The notes: a model not told the origin generated them from the sequence alone. 64,000 nt of DNA from Herbaspirillum sp. CF444 (GCF_000282135.1 NZ_AKJW01000018.1:275756-339755); one strand, 5' to 3'; shown: positions 44,943 to 55,588, counted from the first letter of the stretch. Translations and numbers: made by a program.

Positions 44943-45278
44943 GTGTCTGTGATGAAGCCAGGTGAAGGTCGGAGGGTATTGCCTGTTCTGTGCACGTTTT
45001 CTGCTCAGACAGGAAAAATGCTTTGAAATCAAAGGCTTTGTTTGTTGCCAAGGCCGTTGTTCACAAAGTTATGCACAGAAAATGTGGGTAAAGTGCACAG
45101 GCTTTGCCAACATTGCCAAGCATGCTTGCAAGGCGCGATTTTAAAGCTGTTTTGCGGCTACGTCCGGCCAAATGCATCTTGGCCTTGCCGGGCAGGGGGC
45201 AACGCGTTACATTCTGCACCGGAAAATTAATCCGTATTTGTTCGATATTCGTTCCATCAGTCATCAAAGGAGTCCCTC
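44943..45278. other. Divergent xseA/exbB region with DnaA-box-like sites
   Basis: 336 bases. TTATGCACA at 45070-45078 matches the DnaA-box consensus TTATNCACA exactly; TGTGGGTAA at 45084-45092 is a one-mismatch box in reverse orientation (TTACCCACA). No gene seen. Two boxes alone do not make an origin; they may tie xseA or exbB expression to DnaA. Confidence 0.35.
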
Positions 45279-45884
45279 TTGTTCGCAATCATCCAAGCCG
45301 CAGGCTGGCCGATCTGGCCGTTGTTGATCGCCTCCGTCATCGGCCTTGCGCTGATCATCGAAAGACTCTTGTACCTGCGTCGCTCGCGCATCCTGCCCGA
45401 AGACCTGCTGCCGGAAGTGGTGCGCGTCTATGAAAGCGGCCGCGTCAACGAGGATGTGATCGACAAGCTGGAACAGAATTCGCCGCTGGGCCAGGTGCTC
45501 GCTGCCGGTTTGCGCAACGTCGACGCGCCGCGCGAAGTCATGAAGGAAGCCATCGAAGAAGCCGGCCAGGCCGCCGCGCACCGTCTGGAGCGCTATCTCA
45601 CCACGCTGGGCACGATTGCTTCGCTGGCGCCGCTGATGGGCCTGTTCGGCACGGTCATCGGCATGATCGAAATTTTCGCCTCGCAAAACGCCGCCGGCAC
45701 CAATCCCGCGCAGCTGGCGCACGGTATTTCGATTGCCTTGTACAACACCGGTTTCGGCCTGGCGATCGCGATGCCGGCGCTGGTGTTTTACCGCCACTTC
45801 CGCGCGCTGGTCGACGGTTTCGTGGTCGATATGGAGCAGCAGGCGGTGAAATTCGTCGACGTAGTGCACGGCGCGCGTCAGTAA
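45279..45884 (+). CDS. exbB: MotA/TolQ/ExbB proton channel protein
   Basis: 201 residues from a TTG at 45279; the start is fixed by AAAGGAG at 45267-45273 and by the sequence MFAIIQAAGWPIWPLL, which is standard for this branch. Three helices, with the conserved LERYLTTLGTIASLAPLMGLFGTVIGMIEIF in the second and third. Forms the stator channel that lets TonB or TolA use the proton gradient. exbD follows after 12 bases. Confidence 0.93.
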   Translation: MFAIIQAAGWPIWPLLIASVIGLALIIERLLYLRRSRILPEDLLPEVVRVYESGRVNEDVIDKLEQNSPLGQVLAAGLRNVDAPREVMKEAIEEAGQAAAHRLERYLTTLGTIASLAPLMGLFGTVIGMIEIFASQNAAGTNPAQLAHGISIALYNTGFGLAIAMPALVFYRHFRALVDGFVVDMEQQAVKFVDVVHGARQ

Positions 45885-45896
45885 AAAGGGAATGCC

Positions 45897-46349
45897 ATGA
45901 ATTTTCGCAAAGGCCGCGCACGGGAAGACCTGGAAATCAACCTGATTCCCTTCATCGACGTCCTGCTGGTGATCGTGATCTTCCTGATGGTGACCACGAC
46001 CTACAGCAAGTTCACCGCCTTGCAGATCACGCTGCCGACCGCCGATGCGGAGAAGGCGCTGGAGCAGCCGTTTGAACTGAATGTCGCCGTCGACGCGCAA
46101 GGACATTACGCCATCAACAACGTGCAGATCGCCGCGCGCGACGTCAACGGCATCGCCCGGGAATTGCAGAGCGCGGTCCAGGCCAACGAGGCCAATGTTG
46201 CCGCCGGCACCGCGAAAGTCGATCCGGTGGTCATTATCAATGCCGATGCGCTGGCGGCGCATCAGACCGTGATCAATGTGCTGGAAGCGGCGCGCACGGC
46301 GGGTTTTTCGCGGGTGACATTTGCTGCGCAAAGCAGCAGCGGCAAGTGA
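45897..46349 (+). CDS. exbD: ExbD/TolR biopolymer transport protein
   Basis: 150 residues. Short cytoplasmic start (NFRKGRAREDLEINLIPFIDV), one membrane helix LLVIVIFLMVTTTY with the proton-carrying Asp in FIDVLLV, then a periplasmic domain (QITLPTADAEK...NADALAAHQTVINVLEAAR). Partner of ExbB. Placed before lpxK as in many betaproteobacteria. Confidence 0.94.
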   Translation: MNFRKGRAREDLEINLIPFIDVLLVIVIFLMVTTTYSKFTALQITLPTADAEKALEQPFELNVAVDAQGHYAINNVQIAARDVNGIARELQSAVQANEANVAAGTAKVDPVVIINADALAAHQTVINVLEAARTAGFSRVTFAAQSSSGK

Positions 46350-46402
46350 GTAATAGCAAGTAATTGCGGACGCTGTTTTCGTTTCTCTGACCAGGCCCAC
46401 TT

Positions 46403-47434
46403 TTGTCCGATCACACTACCTTTGCATCCGCCTTGACGCGCGCCTGGATGCGGCGCGGCTGGCTGGCGTGCCTGTTGTGGCCGCTGTCGCTGCTGTTCGG
46501 GGGAATTGCACTCGCGCGGCGCGTCTTGTATCGCGTCGGCATCAGACAGGCGACGCGTTTGCCGGTGCCTGTCATCGTGGTCGGCAACATCTTTGTCGGC
46601 GGCACCGGCAAGACGCCGCTGACGATCTGGCTGGTGCAGGCCTTGCGTCAGGCCGGCTATACGCCGGGCGTGATTTCGCGTGGCTATGGCTCCAGATCGG
46701 GCGAGGTGCGTGAAGTGACATCGGCATCGCTGGCGCAGGACGTCGGAGATGAGCCCTTGTTGATTGCTGAACGTGGCGCTTGCCCGGTGATGGTGGGACG
46801 CGCCCGCGTCGCAGTTGCCGAAGCCTTGCTGGCAGCGCATCCAGAGGTCGATGTGATTGTGTCGGACGATGGTTTGCAGCATTACGCCATGGCGCGCGAT
46901 GTCGAGATCGTCTTGTCGGATGCGCGCGGCAACGGTAACGGTTGGCTGTTGCCGGCAGGGCCTCTGCGCGAACCGGTGTCGCGCCGTCGCGATTTCAGCG
47001 TGTGCAATGTCGGCAGTGACGGCAGCGTTGCCATTGCGCCGGCCGGCACTGTTGCCATGCAGTTGACAACCGATCAGGTGGAGCTGTTGAAGGACAGGGC
47101 CTGCAAACAGCCGCTGGAGGCGCTGAGCCAGGCCGAGGGTATCGCCGCCGTCGCCGGCATCGGCAATCCCTCGCGTTTTTTTGCGACGCTGAGCCAGGCC
47201 GGCCTGAACTTTGAAGCAGTGGCGTTGCCGGATCATTATGATTTCGCGCAGAACCCTTTCGCCGGCCTGTCGGCCGCGCTGATCCTGATCACCGAGAAGG
47301 ATGCAGTAAAATGCAGGGCAATTGAGGCCATCAAAAACGACCCGCGCATCTGGGTCGTGCCCGTGACGGCGCGCATAGACGGCGCGCTGGTTGAACATAT
47401 AGTGGAGAAACTCCGTGAACGCCCGACTGCTTGA
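46403..47434 (+). CDS. lpxK: Tetraacyldisaccharide 4'-kinase
   Basis: 343 residues. Phosphorylates the 4' position of the lipid A disaccharide (EC 2.7.1.130) at the inner membrane. N-terminal membrane anchor ([20 protein letters not shown]), P-loop [46 protein letters not shown] and a C-terminal ITEKDAVKC motif. The start is a TTG at 46403 with weak ribosome signals; no better one precedes the conserved TRAWMRRGW. Overlaps ycaR by 20 bases. Confidence 0.95.
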   Translation: MSDHTTFASALTRAWMRRGWLACLLWPLSLLFGGIALARRVLYRVGIRQATRLPVPVIVVGNIFVGGTGKTPLTIWLVQALRQAGYTPGVISRGYGSRSGEVREVTSASLAQDVGDEPLLIAERGACPVMVGRARVAVAEALLAAHPEVDVIVSDDGLQHYAMARDVEIVLSDARGNGNGWLLPAGPLREPVSRRRDFSVCNVGSDGSVAIAPAGTVAMQLTTDQVELLKDRACKQPLEALSQAEGIAAVAGIGNPSRFFATLSQAGLNFEAVALPDHYDFAQNPFAGLSAALILITEKDAVKCRAIEAIKNDPRIWVVPVTARIDGALVEHIVEKLRERPTA

Positions 47435-47624
47435 TATTCTCGTATGCCCGATTTGCAAGGGGCCGCTCGAGTTCGACAAAAAAGCCCAGGAACTGATTTG
47501 CAACGGCGACAAGCTGGCTTATCCGATTCGCGACGGCATTCCCATCATGTGGGCCGACGAAGCGCGCGATCTCGCTGTTGTACCGGCAGCGCCTGCGGCT
47601 CCTGGTACATCGGCGGCCGAATAA
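47415..47624 (+). CDS. ycaR: Trm112/YcaR family protein
   Basis: 69 residues from a GTG at 47415 inside lpxK, with GGAGAAACTCC upstream. [27 protein letters not shown] and [18 protein letters not shown] match the family closely; two Cys remain (CPIC) plus a later one in ICNG. Small zinc-ribbon-like protein, almost always between lpxK and kdsB. Function in bacteria unclear. Confidence 0.93.
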   Translation: MNARLLDILVCPICKGPLEFDKKAQELICNGDKLAYPIRDGIPIMWADEARDLAVVPAAPAAPGTSAAE

Positions 47625-47681
47625 GCTTCCGTCCGTCATCGACCCGTTCCCGTTTTTGCTGACCGTCTGATTGCACCCGCC

Positions 47682-48485
47682 ATGTCCTTTACCGTCATCA
47701 TTCCCGCCCGTCTTGCTTCCACCCGCTTGCCGAACAAGCCTCTGGCCGACCTCGGCGGCAAGCCGATGATCGTGCGCGTGGCGGAACGGGCAGCCTTGTC
47801 GGGCGCGGCGCGCATCGTGGTGGCGACCGATCACCGCGATATCTATGCCGCCTGCGAGCAGCACGGCATCGATGTCGCCATGACGCGCGCCGACCATCCT
47901 TCCGGCACCGACCGCATCGCCGAAGTGGCGGCCGCGCTGGATCTGGCCGACGACGCCGTGGTGGTGAACGTGCAGGGCGACGAGCCTTTGATCGATCCGG
48001 GCCTGATCGCGGCCACCGCTGGTCATATCAAGTCGGACGTACCGATGGCGACTGCTGCGCACAGCATCGAGCTGCTGCCGGAGATGTTCAATCCGAATGT
48101 CGTCAAGGTGGTGCTGAACAAGGAAGGCCGCGCCATGTATTTTTCTCGCGCGGCGGTTCCCTGGCATCGCGACGGTTTTGCTCAGTCGAAAGAACGCCTG
48201 TCCGAGCTGCACAGCCATGAATTTGCGCCGTTGCGGCATATCGGCATGTACGCCTACACCAACAAATTCCTGCAGATCTACCCGACGCTGACGGCGTCGC
48301 CGCTGGAGCGCATCGAGGCGCTTGAGCAATTGCGCGTGCTCTGGCACGGCTATTCGATTGCGGTGCACGTGACGTCGCTGCTGCCGGAAGCCGGGGTCGA
48401 TACGCCCGAAGACCTGGAGCGCGTGCGCAAGCATTTCGAAGCGCCGCCGGACAGTCCGCTGATCACGGCAATTTCCGCTTTGTAA
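47682..48485 (+). CDS. kdsB: 3-deoxy-manno-octulosonate cytidylyltransferase
   Basis: 267 residues. Makes CMP-Kdo from CTP and Kdo (EC 2.7.7.38) for the lipopolysaccharide core. Nucleotide-binding start VIIPARLASTRLPNKPLADLGGKPMI, then VVATDH, HPSGTDRIAE, NVQGDEPLID and the late RHIGMYAYTNKFL. Third of the lpxK-ycaR-kdsB set, 57 bases after ycaR. Confidence 0.96.
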   Translation: MSFTVIIPARLASTRLPNKPLADLGGKPMIVRVAERAALSGAARIVVATDHRDIYAACEQHGIDVAMTRADHPSGTDRIAEVAAALDLADDAVVVNVQGDEPLIDPGLIAATAGHIKSDVPMATAAHSIELLPEMFNPNVVKVVLNKEGRAMYFSRAAVPWHRDGFAQSKERLSELHSHEFAPLRHIGMYAYTNKFLQIYPTLTASPLERIEALEQLRVLWHGYSIAVHVTSLLPEAGVDTPEDLERVRKHFEAPPDSPLITAISAL

Positions 48486-48716
48486 TTTTTATTCCTGAAG
48501 ATGTTGATCCGATGCGAACCATATCGTTATCGAATATGCATCGGCGCCCGCTTTGTAAGTCTGCTGTCATTCTCGCCAGCGATAATTCAGTAAACCGGGC
48601 TGCCTAAAAAATAGGCGTTTGTCATGATCCGGTAAGATTTTGTGGTAAGTTTCGTACAGAGCAGAGATACACGGCGTCAACAGAGACAATCGCCTTCGAT
48701 GGCAACAATTGGATAA

Positions 48717-49430
<714 letters not shown>

Positions 49431-49434
49431 AATG

Positions 49435-49460
49435 AAGCGGACCATGTGTCCGCTTTTTTT
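49435..49460 (+). terminator. Intrinsic terminator of adk
   Basis: 8-bp stem AAGCGGAC / GTCCGCTT with a 5-base loop and seven T, directly after the adk stop. Confidence 0.88.
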
Positions 49461-49662
49461 ATGCCCGTCATCGGGACGCAGCGGTAATATCGGCAGGAAT
49501 GGCAGGTGAAAGGCAGCGAAGGGGTATAGCCCGGCATCACATAAAAGATCCATAAGAAAAAGGGCGACGTAAAGTTTTGCAGTACGCAGTGTCTGCACCG
49601 GTTGACGAGACCAGCGCAGAAGGTCGTGATTGTTTACTTTGTCGTGATAACAAGGAGGAGAC

Positions 49663-51783
49663 ATGATGGCAGGAGCCTTATGGTTTGCCGTAGCATGCGG
49701 CGTCGTCGCAGTGATCTACGGTCTCATTTCCCGCAGTTGGATTCTCAAGCAGGACCCCGGCAACCAGCGCATGCAGGACATCGCAGCCGCAATTCAGCAA
49801 GGCGCCGCAGCTTACCTGGCGCGTCAATATCGCACCATCGCGCTGGTCGGCGTGGTGCTCCTCATCGTCATCGCATTGATTCCCGGCCTCGGCTGGATTA
49901 CGGCGCTCGGTTTCCTGATCGGCGCGGTGTTGTCGGGCGCGTGCGGTTTCATCGGCATGAACGTCTCGGTGCGCGCCAATGTGCGCACCGCGCAGGCGGC
50001 GACCAAAGGCATGAACGAAGCGCTCAACGTGGCGTTTCGCGGCGGCGCCATCACCGGCATGCTGGTGGTTGGGCTGGGTTTGCTGGGCGTAGTGCTGTTT
50101 TTCTGGTGGCTGTTCCTGCGCGGCGTCGGCAACGCGCCGTCGCTGCATGACGCCATCCAACCCTTGATCGGCCTGGCGTTCGGCGCTTCGCTGATTTCCA
50201 TCTTTGCGCGTCTGGGCGGCGGCATCTTCACCAAGGGCGCGGACGTTGGCGCCGATCTGGTCGGCAAAGTCGAAGCCGGGATTCCCGAGGACGACCCGCG
50301 CAATCCCGCGGTGATCGCCGATAACGTGGGCGACAACGTCGGCGACTGCGCCGGCATGGCGGCGGACTTGTTCGAGACTTACGTGGTTACGCTGATTGCC
50401 ACCATGTTGCTGGGCAGCCTGATGATCAAGGGCGCCGAGGTTCTTGCGGTGCTTTATCCCTTGCTGCTGGGCGGGGTGTCCATCCTGGCGTCGATCATCG
50501 GCTGCACCATGGTCAAGGTCGCGCCCGGCAAGAAAATCATGTCGGCCTTGTACACCGGCTTGTGGTGGTCGGCGGGCTTGAGTCTTGTTGGCTTTGCCAT
50601 CGTGACCTGGACCGTGTTGCCGCCGGAATTGCGCGTGCCGCTGATGGGTTCCGCCGTCATCGGCATCGTGCTGACCGGCCTCATGGTCTACATCACCGAG
50701 TACTACACCGGCACCGACTTCAAACCGGTCAAGCATATCGCCGAAGCCTCCACCACCGGTCACGGCACCAACATCATCGCCGGCCTCGGCGTGTCGATGA
50801 AGTCGACCGCGTATCCGGTGCTGGCGGTGTGCGCGGCGATCCTGGCGTCGTACTGGCTGGCCGGTTTGTACGGCATTGCGATTGCGGCAACCTCGATGCT
50901 GTCGATGGCCGGCATCATCGTGGCGCTGGATGCTTACGGTCCGATCACCGACAATGCCGGCGGCATCGCCGAAATGTCGGGCATGCCGGAATCGGTGCGC
51001 GCCATTACCGATCCGCTCGATGCCGTCGGCAATACCACCAAGGCGGTGACCAAAGGCTACGCCATCGGTTCGGCCGGCCTGGCGGCGTTGGTGCTGTTCG
51101 CCGATTACACGCATGCGCTGGATTCGGTGGGCAAGAGCACGTCCTTCGACTTGTCCAATCCGATGGTGATCGTCGGCCTGTTCATCGGCGGCCTGATTCC
51201 CTACCTGTTCGGCGCCATGGCGATGGAAGCAGTGGGGCGTGCAGCCGGCGCGGTGGTGATCGAAGTGCGCCGCCAGTTCAGCGAAATCAAGGGCATCATG
51301 GATGGCAGCGGCAAGCCTGAATACGACAAGGCCGTCGACATGCTGACTTCGTCGGCGATCAAGGAAATGATCATCCCATCCTTGCTGCCGGTAGTCGTGC
51401 CGATCATCGTCGGTTTGCTGCTCGGGCCGGCGGCGCTGGGCGGTTTGCTGATGGGGACCATCGTGACCGGTTTGTTTGTCGCGATTTCGATGACCACCGG
51501 CGGCGGCGCCTGGGACAACGCCAAGAAATACATCGAAGACGGCCATCACGGCGGCAAGGGTTCCGATGCGCACAAGGCAGCCGTCACCGGGGATACGGTG
51601 GGCGATCCCTACAAGGATACGGCCGGTCCCGCAGTCAATCCGCTGATCAAGATCATCAATATCGTGGCCTTGCTGCTGGTGCCGCTGCTACCGGCGCCAG
51701 CATTGACCGCGGCATCGGCGGTCGTGCCTGCTGCGGTAACCGAGACAACTGCTGTTGTTGTGACCGTCCCCGTGGGAAAATAG
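49663..51783 (+). CDS. hppA: Membrane proton-pumping pyrophosphatase
   Basis: 706 residues, about 16 helices. Couples pyrophosphate hydrolysis to proton export across the inner membrane (EC 7.1.3.1). Substrate site [45 protein letters not shown] region and late acidic site [12 protein letters not shown] plus [31 protein letters not shown] has Lys and Thr where potassium-dependent enzymes have Ala and Gly, so it is the K+-independent type. AAGGAGGAGAC precedes the ATG pair at 49663/49666. Ends with its own terminator. Confidence 0.95.
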   Translation: MMAGALWFAVACGVVAVIYGLISRSWILKQDPGNQRMQDIAAAIQQGAAAYLARQYRTIALVGVVLLIVIALIPGLGWITALGFLIGAVLSGACGFIGMNVSVRANVRTAQAATKGMNEALNVAFRGGAITGMLVVGLGLLGVVLFFWWLFLRGVGNAPSLHDAIQPLIGLAFGASLISIFARLGGGIFTKGADVGADLVGKVEAGIPEDDPRNPAVIADNVGDNVGDCAGMAADLFETYVVTLIATMLLGSLMIKGAEVLAVLYPLLLGGVSILASIIGCTMVKVAPGKKIMSALYTGLWWSAGLSLVGFAIVTWTVLPPELRVPLMGSAVIGIVLTGLMVYITEYYTGTDFKPVKHIAEASTTGHGTNIIAGLGVSMKSTAYPVLAVCAAILASYWLAGLYGIAIAATSMLSMAGIIVALDAYGPITDNAGGIAEMSGMPESVRAITDPLDAVGNTTKAVTKGYAIGSAGLAALVLFADYTHALDSVGKSTSFDLSNPMVIVGLFIGGLIPYLFGAMAMEAVGRAAGAVVIEVRRQFSEIKGIMDGSGKPEYDKAVDMLTSSAIKEMIIPSLLPVVVPIIVGLLLGPAALGGLLMGTIVTGLFVAISMTTGGGAWDNAKKYIEDGHHGGKGSDAHKAAVTGDTVGDPYKDTAGPAVNPLIKIINIVALLLVPLLPAPALTAASAVVPAAVTETTAVVVTVPVGK

Positions 51784-51815
51784 CCTTCCCCATCCCACAA
51801 GGATGATCACAAGAC

Positions 51816-51848
51816 GACCGGCATGGGTACTCCATGCCGGTCTTTATT
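51816..51848 (+). terminator. Intrinsic terminator of hppA
   Basis: 11-bp stem GACCGGCATGG / CCATGCCGGTC with a 5-base loop and TTTATTATT after it. It ends 15 bases before the SDR start, so the SDR promoter must overlap it or transcription must read through. Confidence 0.82.
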
Positions 51849-51863
51849 ATTGGAGAACGAGAC

Positions 51864-52622
51864 ATGCAGATTGCTGGACAGGTGTTTGTAGTAACGGGCG
51901 CGGCATCGGGATTGGGCGCGGCAACCGCGCGCATGCTGGCGGAAAACGGCGGCAAAGTGGTGCTGGCCGATTTGCAGGAAGAAGCCGGCGCAAAGCTCGC
52001 CGCCGAGTTGCAAGGCAAGTTTGTGCGCTGCGACGTGACGACGGAAGAAGACGGTCTCAAGGCGATCGAAGCCGCAAAGCAACTGGGCACGCTGCGCGGC
52101 CTGGTCAATTGCGCCGGCATCGCGCCGGGCGCCAAGCTGATCGGCAAGGATGGTCCGCACGCCATGGCCCTGTTCCAGAAAACGCTGAACATCAACCTGG
52201 TGGGTACCTTCAACATGGCCCGTCTGGCGGCTGACGCCATGAGCAAACTCGAGCCTGCGGAGCAGGGCGAGCGCGGCGTGATCATCAACACCGCCTCGGT
52301 AGCGGCCTTCGACGGCCAGATCGGGCAGACGGCGTATTCGGCATCCAAGGCGGCGATCGTCGGCATGACGCTGCCGATGGCGCGCGACCTGGCGCGCAGC
52401 GGCATTCGCGTGATGACGATTGCGCCGGGGATTTTCGAGACGCCGATGATGATGTCCATGCCGCAGGAAGTACTGGATTCGCTCGGCGGCGCAGTGCCGT
52501 TTCCGCCGCGCCTGGGCAAGGCGACCGAGTATGCCCACCTGGCCAAAACTATCATCGAGAACCTCATGCTCAACGGCGAAACCATCCGTCTCGACGGCGC
52601 CATTCGCATGCCGCCAAAATAG
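51864..52622 (+). CDS. Short-chain dehydrogenase, 3-hydroxyacyl-CoA dehydrogenase type II-like
   Basis: 252 residues from the ATG at 51864 with GGAGAACG upstream. Rossmann start VVTGAASGLGAATARML, Asp in LADLQEE indicating NAD preference, NCAGIA, and the catalytic Tyr-Lys in YSASKAAIVGM. The PAPGIFETPMM-like stretch (IAPGIFETPMMMSMP) and length match HSD10-type 3-hydroxyacyl-CoA dehydrogenases of fatty acid or branched-chain breakdown. Substrate inferred from family. Confidence 0.88.
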   Translation: MQIAGQVFVVTGAASGLGAATARMLAENGGKVVLADLQEEAGAKLAAELQGKFVRCDVTTEEDGLKAIEAAKQLGTLRGLVNCAGIAPGAKLIGKDGPHAMALFQKTLNINLVGTFNMARLAADAMSKLEPAEQGERGVIINTASVAAFDGQIGQTAYSASKAAIVGMTLPMARDLARSGIRVMTIAPGIFETPMMMSMPQEVLDSLGGAVPFPPRLGKATEYAHLAKTIIENLMLNGETIRLDGAIRMPPK

Positions 52623-52721
52623 AATAGTTACGTAATTTTTCTTTGCGTATTTTTGGCAACACCTCGTATTTTTGCTGGTTAAATTGCACCTGAAGCGCGT
52701 ACGCCCTGCTAAGCTGTTGGC

Positions 52722-53918
52722 ATGGAGTCAACAGATAAAAAAACGGGACTGATCCTGACTGGCGGCGGCGCACGCGCGGCTTATCAAGTCGGCGTGCTGA
52801 ATGCTTTGTCCATGATTTTGATGGAGTCCGGCTGGCCGGCCCATCGGAATCCTTTCCAGATCATCTGCGGCACCTCGGCCGGCGCCATCAATGCGACCGC
52901 GCTGGCGTGTCGCGCCGACGATTTCGGCGAAGGCGTGCGCGAGCTGATGAGCGTCTGGTCGAACTTCCGCGTCGAGCAGGTCTACCGCGCCGATTCTCTC
53001 GGCGTGATCCGTTCGGGCGCGCGCTGGCTGTCGCTGTTTTCCTTCGGCTGGCTGCTGCGCAAATGGCGCGCCAACCCACCCAATTCCCTATTGGACAACA
53101 CGCCGCTGGTCACCATGTTGCATCGCCTGCTGGATTTGCCGCGGCTGGACGACGCGCTGTCCAACGGCACCTTGCATGCGCTGGCGGTGACGGCTTCGTC
53201 CTATACCGGCGGCCAGCATCTGACCTTTTATCAATCGATGCAGGAAATCGAGCCGTGGCGGCGCACCCAGCGCGGGGCCATCCGCGACCAGATCGGCGTC
53301 GAGCATTTGCTGGCGTCGTCGGCGATTCCGTTCATCTTTCCGGCGATCCCGATTTTTTACGAAGGCCGGCGCGAATATTTCGGCGATGGTTCGATGCGCC
53401 AGATCGCGCCGATTTCTCCGGCAATTCACCTGGGCTCCAGCAAGATCCTGGTGATCGGCGCCGGCCGCATGGGCGAGCGCTCCGAAGCGCCGACCGAGCT
53501 GGCGCAGTATCCGAGCCTGGCGCAGGTGGCCGGTCATGCCCTGTCGAGCATCTTCCTCGACGGACTGGCCGCCGACATCGAGCGCACCAACCGCGTCAAT
53601 CAAACCTTGTCCATACTCACTCCCGAGCAACGCGCCAAGATGCCTTTGCGGCCGATCGAGGTGCTGGTCATTTCGCCGTCCGAACGCATCGACGAAATCG
53701 CCAGCCGCCACGTCAACAGCCTGCCGCGCCCGGTCCGGGTGATGCTCGGCGGCATCGGCGCCACCGAAGTGCGTGGCGCCGCGCTGGCTTCCTATCTCCT
53801 GTTTGAACAGAGCTTCACGCGCGAGCTGATCAGCCTCGGCGAACGCGATACCTACGCCATGCGCGACCAGGTTCTTGCATTTTTTGAACCAGATCGGGCA
53901 CTGGCGCTCCAAGCCTGA
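52722..53918 (+). CDS. Patatin-like phospholipase
   Basis: 398 residues. Patatin catalytic core: oxyanion LTGGGARAAYQVGVL, nucleophile in ICGTSAGAINA, and Asp in FGDGSMRQIAP, forming the Ser-Asp dyad. The family end includes DUF3336-like and C-terminal segments seen in RssA-type proteins; here about 130 extra residues follow the DGS motif. Likely a membrane-associated acyl hydrolase. No signal peptide. It stands alone between the SDR and RNase genes. Confidence 0.9.
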   Translation: MESTDKKTGLILTGGGARAAYQVGVLNALSMILMESGWPAHRNPFQIICGTSAGAINATALACRADDFGEGVRELMSVWSNFRVEQVYRADSLGVIRSGARWLSLFSFGWLLRKWRANPPNSLLDNTPLVTMLHRLLDLPRLDDALSNGTLHALAVTASSYTGGQHLTFYQSMQEIEPWRRTQRGAIRDQIGVEHLLASSAIPFIFPAIPIFYEGRREYFGDGSMRQIAPISPAIHLGSSKILVIGAGRMGERSEAPTELAQYPSLAQVAGHALSSIFLDGLAADIERTNRVNQTLSILTPEQRAKMPLRPIEVLVISPSERIDEIASRHVNSLPRPVRVMLGGIGATEVRGAALASYLLFEQSFTRELISLGERDTYAMRDQVLAFFEPDRALALQA

Positions 53919-54042
53919 GCTTCAGGCTCCTGCTTTGCAGAACGCAGATACGGGTTGCTTGGTTTGAAGCAAAACGTTACTCTACGCAATGGTATTGCGA
54001 AAAATTAATACTTGTGCAACATAAAATAATGCGAGCCTGCTC

Positions 54043-54423
54043 TTGAAGACAACCTTTCTGAAACAGTGGTGTGTATTTCTCGCAGCGCTGCTGTTATCGT
54101 TTTCCGTATTCGCCAAAGGCTCGCCTGGCGCTGATGTCGGCGACGTCGCAGCGGGCAGTCTGCCGCAGGAAGCGCAGCAGACGCTGGCCCTGATCAAGCA
54201 AGGCGGCCCTTATCCGTATGCCAAGGACGGCGTCGTGTTCGGCAACTATGAAGGGGTTTTACCCAGGCAGAAGCGCGGGTATTATCACGAATTCACCGTG
54301 AAAACGCCGAAAGCGCGCAATCGCGGCGCCCGCCGGATCATCTCCGGCGGCAATCCGCAAACGTCGGGTGAGTACTATTACACCAAGGATCACTATCAGA
54401 CATTCCAGCGCATCAGGGAATGA
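54043..54423 (+). CDS. Secreted guanyl-specific ribonuclease, barnase/Sa-like
   Basis: 126 residues from a TTG at 54043; no ATG precedes the signal peptide (FLKQWCVFLAALLLSFSVFAK, cut near residue 25). The mature domain matches the microbial N1/T1/barnase family: GVVFGNYEGVLPRQKRGYYHEFTVKT with the catalytic Glu in YHEFTV, Arg in GARRIISGG, and His in TKDHYQTFQRI. It hydrolyses RNA after guanosine. The next gene is a barstar-type inhibitor, so this is an enzyme-immunity pair. The weak start codon would keep output low. Confidence 0.88.
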   Translation: MKTTFLKQWCVFLAALLLSFSVFAKGSPGADVGDVAAGSLPQEAQQTLALIKQGGPYPYAKDGVVFGNYEGVLPRQKRGYYHEFTVKTPKARNRGARRIISGGNPQTSGEYYYTKDHYQTFQRIRE

Positions 54424-54470
54424 ACAAGCAGATTCTGGTTGCAGCATCCATTGCAAAATCTGAGGGAGAA

Positions 54471-54869
54471 ATGAGTTTATTTAAAACGGTGCCGCCAAAT
54501 GTTGTGCAGTCTATCCGCGCCTTTCGCGTGAGCGACTTGCAGGAAGAGGCTGCTCGTCTTGGCCAGCACTTTCTGTACGCCTATTGCGCCGAGGCAATGA
54601 CGAAGCAGCAGGTCCTGGCGATCATTGCCGGCGCTTTTCATTTTCCCCGCCATTTCGGCAAGAACTTCGATGCGCTGGGAGACTGCCTGACCGACCTGAC
54701 GCACAAGTCCGGTCCGCAGCCAGGCTTCATCGTTGTCCTGGAGCAATTGCCGAATACGCAGAAATTCGACAAGGAAGCCCGGGAAACCTTGCTGGACGTA
54801 TTCCGCGATGCCGCGGACTTCTGGGCCGACAAGAAAATTGCTTTCCGCGTTTTTTACTCATTTCAGTAA
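54471..54869 (+). CDS. Barstar-family ribonuclease inhibitor
   Basis: 132 residues from the ATG at 54471 after GGGAGAA. An ATG at 54420 overlaps the RNase stop (ATGA) and would add 17 residues and give coupling; both are possible. The barstar core is clear: TKQQVLAIIAGAFHFPRHFGKNFDALGDCLTDL holds the Asp region that plugs the RNase active site, and a long helix follows. Cytoplasmic, no signal peptide, so it protects against RNase not yet exported. It is longer at the N-terminus than classical barstar (90). Confidence 0.87.
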   Translation: MSLFKTVPPNVVQSIRAFRVSDLQEEAARLGQHFLYAYCAEAMTKQQVLAIIAGAFHFPRHFGKNFDALGDCLTDLTHKSGPQPGFIVVLEQLPNTQKFDKEARETLLDVFRDAADFWADKKIAFRVFYSFQ

Positions 54870-54944
54870 CATCCACCCGCCCGTCGTCGCATTTTTGGGG
54901 ATTTTTCGCCAAATTGGTCCCGGGCAGCGGTTACAATGCCGACC

Positions 54945-55565
54945 ATGAGAAGCATTGTTATCCTGATTTCCGGACGCGGCAGCAACATGGAAGCCATCGT
55001 CCGGGCCGCACAGGCTGAAAGCTGGCCTGTTTCCATCGCAGCAGTCATCAGCAACCGGGCCGATTCGGCCGGTCTCGATTTCGCCCGGCAGCGTGGTATT
55101 GCGACCGCGGTCGTCGCCAACAAGGACTATCCCACACGCGAGCAGTTCGATAGCGCTTTGCGTGCAGTCATCGACGGTTTTACTCCCGATCTGGTGGTGC
55201 TGGCCGGTTTCATGCGTATCCTGACGGCACCCTTTGTCCAGCACTACGCCGGACGGATGCTGAATATCCATCCGTCGCTGCTGCCGTCCTTTCCCGGATT
55301 GGCAACGCACCGGCAGGCGCTGGCAGTGGGCGTCAAGTTGCATGGCGCAACGGTGCATTTCGTCACGCCCGACCTGGATCACGGCCCCATCGTGATACAG
55401 GCGGCGGTGCCGGTGCTGAGCACCGACAGCGAAGAAGTGCTGGCCGAGCGCGTGCTGCAACAGGAACATCTAATTTACCCGCGCGCTGTGCGCTGGTTCG
55501 TCGAAGGCAAGCTGCGCCTGGACCATGGTCGTGTTCATATCGACCCGTCCGCCGAGCAAGCCTGA
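54945..55565 (+). CDS. purN: Phosphoribosylglycinamide formyltransferase
   Basis: 206 residues from the ATG at 54945; an ATG at 54936 is also in frame. Transfers formyl from 10-formyl-THF to GAR in purine synthesis (EC 2.1.2.2). Signature ILISGRGSNMEAI, catalytic Asn-His-Asp: GRMLNIHPSLLPSFPG with later TPDLDHGPIVIQ. A normal 200-215-residue length. The next gene starts 23 bases later. Confidence 0.95.
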   Translation: MRSIVILISGRGSNMEAIVRAAQAESWPVSIAAVISNRADSAGLDFARQRGIATAVVANKDYPTREQFDSALRAVIDGFTPDLVVLAGFMRILTAPFVQHYAGRMLNIHPSLLPSFPGLATHRQALAVGVKLHGATVHFVTPDLDHGPIVIQAAVPVLSTDSEEVLAERVLQQEHLIYPRAVRWFVEGKLRLDHGRVHIDPSAEQA

Positions 55566-55588
55566 ATCATCACTTTGAAGGAAGCAGT

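Noticed and set aside
45061..45100. Replication origin at the DnaA-box-like pair
   Set aside because: Two boxes only, no AT-rich unwinding region with repeats, and no dnaA, dnaN, gyrB or parAB nearby.
48522..48542. TTATCGAATATGCATCGG as a third copy of the LysR-type palindrome, before adk
   Set aside because: Only the left half-site matches; the right arm is broken, so it is likely chance.
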